From an uncultured Clostridia bacterium (GTDB taxonomy: Bacteria > Bacillota > Clostridia > TANB77 > CAG-465): DNA of 45,194 nt. The stretch covers positions 1 to 45,194 of the forward strand of contig CAOYAN010000015.1 of the NCBI GenBank assembly GCA_948562205.1, given 5' to 3'. The position numbers were made by a program, and so were the translations under genes. Positions 40,536 through 45,194 of this stretch are shown here, one piece after another. How positions within the stretch are numbered: the stretch's first letter is position 1; every line of letters starts with the position of its first letter. A model generated the notes under the pieces. The model was not told the DNA's origin. It saw only the letters and a program-made list of their open reading frames with translations, and ran no database searches.

Positions 40536-40951
40536 TTACTTTTTTAAATTTCTTTTAATATCTTCTATTGCAATATCAAAGTCTCCGAGATTTTCTTGTA
40601 ATATTTTATATACTTCCTCTTTTGTAACATTTTCATATTCATATATAATCTTATTTCTTAATTTTACCATATTCATATAAATGGGAATATTTTTCTCTAA
40701 AAGTCTATCATTATTAAATAATACTCAAATATTTCATAATATGAAGAACAAGGTCCAAGTCTATTTTTAGCTACCATATCATCAGCTAAATCAATTATAA
40801 TTTGTATAGCTTTTCTCAAATAATTTTCTGTGGCTGATATATCTCTTTTAGATTTATAAAAATCAACTTCCTTGATATTTGATAATTCACTTAATTCCAC
40901 TAACATTTTATTTAAATATATAATTTTTTCTTTTAAAATTTTTTCTCTCAT
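40536..40951 (-). pseudogene. HepT-like (DUF86) toxin gene with a frameshift
   Basis: The first frame from ATG 40951 (MREKILKEKIIYLNKMLVEL) reads helices to SYYEIFEYYL. One base then appears missing (near 40716, in TTTAAATAA read as TTAAATAA). Past it the frame continues NNDRLLEKNIPIYMNMVKLRN, then KIIYEYENVTKEEVYKILQE, ending at 40536. Together this is a DUF86/HepT domain. The RX4HXY motif reads RNKIIYEY, so the His is Tyr while the last Tyr is kept. HepT toxins work with MntA nucleotidyltransferases; none is adjacent. TATAAT lies 8 bases before the ATG (40959-40964), so the transcript may be leaderless. Confidence 0.75.
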
Positions 40952-40991
40952 AATATGATTATACACTATTTTTTCACAATTAAATAATTTT

Positions 40992-41021
40992 TGAATAAAA
41001 AATATAAAATTTTCCATAATA
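40992..41021 (+). promoter_or_regulatory. Sigma-G promoter of the gerA operon
   Basis: TGAATA (40992-40997), 17-base spacer, CATAATA (41015-41021), an almost ideal forespore-type promoter 24 bases before the ATG. It matches the known sigma-G control of gerA operons. Confidence 0.85.
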
Positions 41022-41044
41022 AAAAATAAGGAGAATTATATATT

Positions 41045-42637
41045 ATGGAAGAAAATAAAATATCAAATTTTAAAACTTCAGAAGATGTTATAAACTATAT
41101 TAAAAACAGTACTTTTAATTCAAAAGATATGGCATATAGAGAAATTGTTATTCAAAATGAGAAAATACATATTGTATACAATGAATCTATGTCAGATGAT
41201 AATACTATCTCTGATTTTGTTATTAGAAGTATAAAAAATAGTTTTAATGAGCAAATTTTTGAAGATATAGATAACAAAATTTATGACTTAGAAAATGAGG
41301 AAAATGAAGATAAAAAAATAACATTGGAAGAAAAAATTAATAAAAAAATGACTAAATTAAAAAGAAATAATTCAAAAGAAATTTTGAAAGTATTAGATAA
41401 TCTAGAAAATACAATTACAATTAGTAAAGTTAAAAAAATAGATTTACAAAAAGAAGACTTATTCTATTATATTTTTTCTGGATTTACTTGTATTATATAT
41501 AATACTGTAATATACGTGGTAAGTACTAGAGCAGATCTAGATCGTAGTATTAGTGAACCTACAAGTGAAAAAAATGTAAAAGGTCCAAAAGATGCATTTA
41601 ATGAGAATTATTCAAAAAATATTGGACTTATTAGAAAGCGTATAAAAAGTGAAAAATTAGTATTAGACGAAGAAAAAATTGGTAGAAGAAGTAAAACAAA
41701 GGTTGGACTTATGTATATTGAAGATATAGCAAGACCTAGACTTGTAGAATATATAAAAGAAAAAATTAAAAAAATAGATATTGATGCTATTTTAGATAGT
41801 AATTATATAATGGAAATACTAGAGGATTCTAACAAAACTGATTTTCCAACTATGATAAGTAGTGAAAGACCTGACTTAGTATCAAATATGCTACTTCAAG
41901 GAAGAGTAGCTCTAATAGTTGAAAATAGTCCGTTTGTTCTTGTACTTCCAGCATTTTTAATGGATTTTGTAAATAATGTTGAAGACTATTACCAAAAAGA
42001 TTCTAACGTAACTATAACTAAAATAATAAGATATATTGCTTTTTTTATAACTATATTTACACCTGCAATATATGTAGCTCTAACTACATTTGATCAGGAA
42101 TCAATACCAACAGAACTATTACTCTCTTTTGCGACTCAAAGACAAGGTGTACCTTTTCCAGCATATGTTGAAGCTTTTTTAATGATTATATCTTTTGAAA
42201 TATTAAGAGAAGGTGACTTTAGAATACCAAATATTGGTGGAAGTACATTATCTATTGTTGGAGCTCTAATTCTTGGGGATGCTGCTGTAAATGCAGGTAT
42301 TGTTTCTCCAATTATGATAATTGTAATAGCTATAACTACTATATCTGGATTAATGTTTAATGACTTAAATATGGCAAATGCTCTTCGTGTATGGAGATTT
42401 ATGACTCTCATATTTGCTAGTATTGCTGGTCTTGTAGGAGTTGCAGTATCTCTTGTATTGTTAATTGTAAAACTTGCAAGTACTACTAGCGCTACTAAAC
42501 CATATACATATCCTATTGCACCATTGAATTTTGATACTTTAGGTAAATATTTAATAAAAAGAAAAAATGTATCTACTGATACTAAAAGACAAAAAATTCT
42601 TACAGATAATTTAACAAAATATAAAGTTAAGGAGTAA
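41045..42637 (+). CDS. gerAA: Spore germination protein GerAA family
   Basis: A 530-residue A-subunit of a GerA-type germinant receptor in the spore inner membrane. The N-terminal half is soluble and charged; the GerA signature GRVALIVENSPFVLVLPAFLMDF lies at 285-307. About five hydrophobic segments follow, with FPAYVEAFLMIISFEILREG, SLVGALILGDAAV-like and IVSPIMIIVIAITTISG. Length is normal. It is the first of three overlapping or closely spaced ger genes. The germinant recognised cannot be read from sequence. Confidence 0.96.
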   Translation: MEENKISNFKTSEDVINYIKNSTFNSKDMAYREIVIQNEKIHIVYNESMSDDNTISDFVIRSIKNSFNEQIFEDIDNKIYDLENEENEDKKITLEEKINKKMTKLKRNNSKEILKVLDNLENTITISKVKKIDLQKEDLFYYIFSGFTCIIYNTVIYVVSTRADLDRSISEPTSEKNVKGPKDAFNENYSKNIGLIRKRIKSEKLVLDEEKIGRRSKTKVGLMYIEDIARPRLVEYIKEKIKKIDIDAILDSNYIMEILEDSNKTDFPTMISSERPDLVSNMLLQGRVALIVENSPFVLVLPAFLMDFVNNVEDYYQKDSNVTITKIIRYIAFFITIFTPAIYVALTTFDQESIPTELLLSFATQRQGVPFPAYVEAFLMIISFEILREGDFRIPNIGGSTLSIVGALILGDAAVNAGIVSPIMIIVIAITTISGLMFNDLNMANALRVWRFMTLIFASIAGLVGVAVSLVLLIVKLASTTSATKPYTYPIAPLNFDTLGKYLIKRKNVSTDTKRQKILTDNLTKYKVKE

Positions 42638-42641
42638 AGAG

Positions 42642-43955
42642 ATGAAATCAAAAATAATATTTTTATTAATAATAATGTTCTTTTTAAATGGTTTAAATAA
42701 TGCACGTGAATTAAATGAACTTGCTGTAGTCTCTGCAATAGGTATAGATTTAGATGAAGAAGGAAATTATCTAATAACTGCACAAATACTTAATCCCAAA
42801 AAGGAAAACAGTTCTGGTAGTGGTTCTGGTAGTTCAAGTGGATCTAGTGAAATTGTAGTATTTAAATCAACAAATACTAGTATTCAAAGCTCTCTTAGAC
42901 ATATAATAGAGGAGTCACCTCAAAAATTATATATTGCACATATGGAGTTATTACTACTTTCAGAAAAAGTAGCAACAGAAAAAGAAGCACTTGATATACT
43001 AAACTTCTTTATAAGAGATAATGAAGGAAAAAATGATTTTACTGTTGTAATAACTAAAGATTGTACACCACAAAAAGTTTTAGAAATTACAACACCAATG
43101 GAGTCAAATCCTGCAAAAAATATAAAAGATACAATTATATCTGCTCATAGATATAGAGGAATTGGAACAGACAATGTATTAAGTGATGATGTATCTATGT
43201 TTAGGAAGGCAAGTCAAACACCAATTCTTACATGCATAGAAATTATAGACCCTAAAAATAGTTTAAATTGTAATAAGAAAGAAGAAAATGCTCAAAATAG
43301 TAGTGATAATAATAGTGAAAATAATAATACTGACAATATGGGAAATCAAGAGAACTCTCAAGAACAAGAAAGTGCACTTGAAAACTTAGATGATAAGGAA
43401 AGTAAACTTTCTTCAGGTAAAGAACAAAATATAAAAGTTTCTACACTTGCTTTTTTCAAAGAAGAAACTTTAAGTGGTTTTTTACTTGAAAATGAATGCT
43501 ATATTTACAACATATTATTAAATAAAGCTAAAGGTGGAATTTTAGAAGTTGGAAAAGATAAGGACTTAATGGTAATAGATCAAATCTCTTCAAATACGAA
43601 ACTTACACCTAAAATAGAAAATGGAGAATATATTATTGATATATTTGTAAATATGGATTTTAATATTACAGAGACTGGGGAAAATATACGATTTGACTCT
43701 AATGATCAAATGAAATATTATGAAAAAACAGCTGAAGAACATTTAAAAGAAAAAATTGAAGAATTAATAAACAAATCAAAAAATGAATATGACTGTGATA
43801 TATTTAGTTTTGGTAATGTTTTTTATAGGAAGAAAAATAAAGAATATAATACATTATATGAAAAATATGGTAAAGATTATTTTAAATATATAAAAACTAA
43901 TGTTGATGTAAAAATTAATTTTCCATCAGAAGGAGGTATTGATAATATATGGTAA
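42642..43955 (+). CDS. gerAC: Spore germination protein GerAC family, no lipobox cysteine
   Basis: A 437-residue Ger(x)C-family C-subunit. A hydrophobic N-terminus (IIFLLIIMFFLNGLNN) leads into ARELNELAVVSAIGIDLDEEG, the normal start of the mature protein. Family members carry a lipobox Cys (GCWDxRELNELA); here the Cys position is Leu/Asn, so no lipid anchor is predicted. Two low-complexity inserts are present: SSGSGSGSSSGSS near 49-67 and an Asn/Glu-rich run near 210-250. The C-terminal Ger domain continues to 437 with an EEHLKEKIEELINKSKNEYDCDIF helix. It overlaps gerAB by 7 bases. Confidence 0.92.
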   Translation: MKSKIIFLLIIMFFLNGLNNARELNELAVVSAIGIDLDEEGNYLITAQILNPKKENSSGSGSGSSSGSSEIVVFKSTNTSIQSSLRHIIEESPQKLYIAHMELLLLSEKVATEKEALDILNFFIRDNEGKNDFTVVITKDCTPQKVLEITTPMESNPAKNIKDTIISAHRYRGIGTDNVLSDDVSMFRKASQTPILTCIEIIDPKNSLNCNKKEENAQNSSDNNSENNNTDNMGNQENSQEQESALENLDDKESKLSSGKEQNIKVSTLAFFKEETLSGFLLENECYIYNILLNKAKGGILEVGKDKDLMVIDQISSNTKLTPKIENGEYIIDIFVNMDFNITETGENIRFDSNDQMKYYEKTAEEHLKEKIEELINKSKNEYDCDIFSFGNVFYRKKNKEYNTLYEKYGKDYFKYIKTNVDVKINFPSEGGIDNIW

Positions 43956-45094
43956 ACAATAATGAAAAAACTTCAAATGATGAAAGTAATAGAATAACCT
44001 CTTGGGGATTTTCCAGTTTTATTGTCACTCTAACCAAAAGTGGATTTGTTGGAATGGCATCATATATTATATTTTCATACAGTAATATAGATACATATAT
44101 ATCAGCGATACTTGGTACTTTAATTGGTATATTACCTCTCTTAATTTTTATATTTATTATGAAACATAGTGAAAATAAGGATATAGTTGATTTAAATAAT
44201 ACTATATATGGAAAAATATTTGGTAATATTTTAAATGTCATTTTTAATGCCTCTGTTTTATTTATGGCAACTATGGCATTATATAATATTTCTCAATTTG
44301 TAGATATAAACTATATGCCAGATACAAATACAAATTATCTTAGAATATTAATACTTGTACCAATTGTATATGCAGCAAGTAAAAATATTACTGTAATATC
44401 TAAAATAAGTCAAATAATACTTGTCATAAATCTTGCTATATTTATATTAACTATACTTGGCTGTATTGGTACATGTAATATCAATAATGTGTTTCCAATT
44501 ATGAAAGATGGAATAAAACCTGTTGTAAATAGTACAATAATATATGTTATTTTTACAACCTTTCCTATCTTTTTACTTACTATAATACCACAAAGTAGTG
44601 TTATGCAAGAAAAATACAAATCTAGAAAAATATTTTTTATGTATTTTCTTGGAAACTTTATGTTAATAGCAATAATTATTATAACTATTTTAATTTTGGG
44701 TGAAGATTTAATACCATTATTCAGATATCCTGAATATACAGCATTAAAGAGATTTGAACTATTTAAAATAATTAGAAGAATTGAAAATACATTATCTCTA
44801 CAATTTGTATTTAATTCAATAATGTATTTAATTGTTTCTTTTCACTTCATAATACAAAGTTTAAAGAAAATATTTAAAAATACACAAAGGGAAAATTTAT
44901 TTCCATATATACTTGCAGTAATAGTTTTAATATTATCAAATATACTATTTAAAAATACTGTACAGTCTACTATATTTATTAAAAAATATATTCCATATAT
45001 TGTATCTGTAGGAATATTTATACCTATGATTTTAACTTTTATAGGACTTGTATTTAAGAAAATAAAATATGGACTTCAAAAAACAAATTTCTAA
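43949..45094 (+). CDS. gerAB: Spore germination permease GerAB family
   Basis: A 381-residue integral membrane protein of the amino-acid permease-like GerAB family, with about ten hydrophobic segments. The start SSFIVTLTKSGFVGMASYII and YGKIFGNILNVIFNASVLFM fit the family. GerAB binds germinants such as L-alanine in other spore formers. It shares 7 bases with the end of gerAC and completes the operon. Its ATG has the GGAGGT site inside gerAC. Confidence 0.94.
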   Translation: MVNNNEKTSNDESNRITSWGFSSFIVTLTKSGFVGMASYIIFSYSNIDTYISAILGTLIGILPLLIFIFIMKHSENKDIVDLNNTIYGKIFGNILNVIFNASVLFMATMALYNISQFVDINYMPDTNTNYLRILILVPIVYAASKNITVISKISQIILVINLAIFILTILGCIGTCNINNVFPIMKDGIKPVVNSTIIYVIFTTFPIFLLTIIPQSSVMQEKYKSRKIFFMYFLGNFMLIAIIIITILILGEDLIPLFRYPEYTALKRFELFKIIRRIENTLSLQFVFNSIMYLIVSFHFIIQSLKKIFKNTQRENLFPYILAVIVLILSNILFKNTVQSTIFIKKYIPYIVSVGIFIPMILTFIGLVFKKIKYGLQKTNF

Positions 45095-45111
45095 TTTTAA
45101 TATTAAACAGT

Positions 45112-45143
45112 AAACGTTGGGGAAGGTTTTTCCCCAACGTTTT
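45112..45143 (+). terminator. Terminator of the gerA operon
   Basis: AAACGTTGGGGAA (45112-45124) / TTCCCCAACGTTTT (45130-45143), a strong stem 18 bases after the gerAB stop codon. Confidence 0.85.
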
Positions 45144-45144
45144 C

Positions 45145-45189
45145 AGACTGTTGACAAAGTAATTTCGTCAATGGTCTTTTCTTTTTTTT
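45145..45189 (+). terminator. Second tandem terminator
   Basis: AGACTGTTGAC (45145-45155) pairs with GTCAATGGTCT (45167-45177) using two G-U pairs, followed by TTTCTTTTTTTT. It backs up the gerA terminator. Confidence 0.75.
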
Positions 45190-45194
45190 AAAAG

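Noticed and set aside
42136..42783. Minus-strand 215-codon frame opposite gerAA/gerAC
   Set aside because: Shadow of the real genes; it crosses the gerAA-gerAC junction and has no ribosome site.

Overview
The window is AT-rich Firmicutes DNA. Codon choice, strong Shine-Dalgarno sites, a T-box leader, a WalRK-type two-component pair and a full set of spore genes (cwlJ-gerQ and a gerA-type tricistron behind a near-perfect sigma-G promoter) point to an endospore-forming member of the Clostridia, probably an uncultured gut lineage (inference). Most genes lie on the minus strand. The backbone is chromosomal housekeeping; no phage, CRISPR array or intact insertion sequence is visible.

Layout. 0.1-5.2 kb: a secreted two-domain Ig-like protein, a cation diffusion facilitator, and valS behind a T-box leader, with a 63-residue membrane protein between leader and valS. 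5.2-10.9 kb: an acpS-metG-lepB-holB-yaaT-ferredoxin operon, with tRNA-Pro(UGG) reading the other way. 11-14.3 kb: a decaying accessory island made of three copies of an XRE regulator gene (one intact, two relics), a Fic-domain gene frameshifted inside its catalytic motif, a relic of a second Fic gene fused to an XRE relic, and a VanZ-like gene. 14.4-17.9 kb: a DUF1846 protein, two unknown proteins and a nucleoside deoxyribosyltransferase-like protein. 17.9-22.6 kb: a lipid or ester module (ACP, AMP-forming acyl ligase, PlsC acyltransferase, and an SGNH-hydrolase/PlsC fusion broken at an (AT)7 tract). 22.7-27.6 kb: a SipW-type signal peptidase whose best start is an AUA codon, cwlJ-gerQ, a patatin-like lipase, an LCP-family protein with an Asn-rich tail, and an XRE regulator with a perfect palindrome upstream. 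27.6-34.2 kb: tatD, walK/walR-like genes, murI, recR-ybaB-dnaX and the SRP RNA. 34.2-40 kb: a block of unfamiliar genes around a lone VirD4/TraG-type ATPase and a CofE-like protein. 40.1-45.1 kb: RNase P RNA, an orphan frameshifted HepT-like toxin gene, and the gerAA-gerAC-gerAB operon followed by two terminators.

The genes fall into three working groups: translation, replication and secretion housekeeping; envelope lipid and wall functions; and spore germination. Holo-ACP synthase at 10.3-10.7 kb could activate the dedicated ACP at 22.3 kb, which the adjacent ligase could load for the two acyltransferases (inference).

The most interesting signals are the (AT)7 slippage point whose correction restores a full PlsC domain tail, the SGNH-PlsC fusion and its ACP/ligase neighbours, the repeated XRE-Fic decay with single-base toxin frameshifts (Fic and HepT), the lone T4SS coupling ATPase inside an otherwise unannotatable gene block, and a GerC protein without its lipobox cysteine. 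All functions are assigned by reading motifs; no database search was possible.
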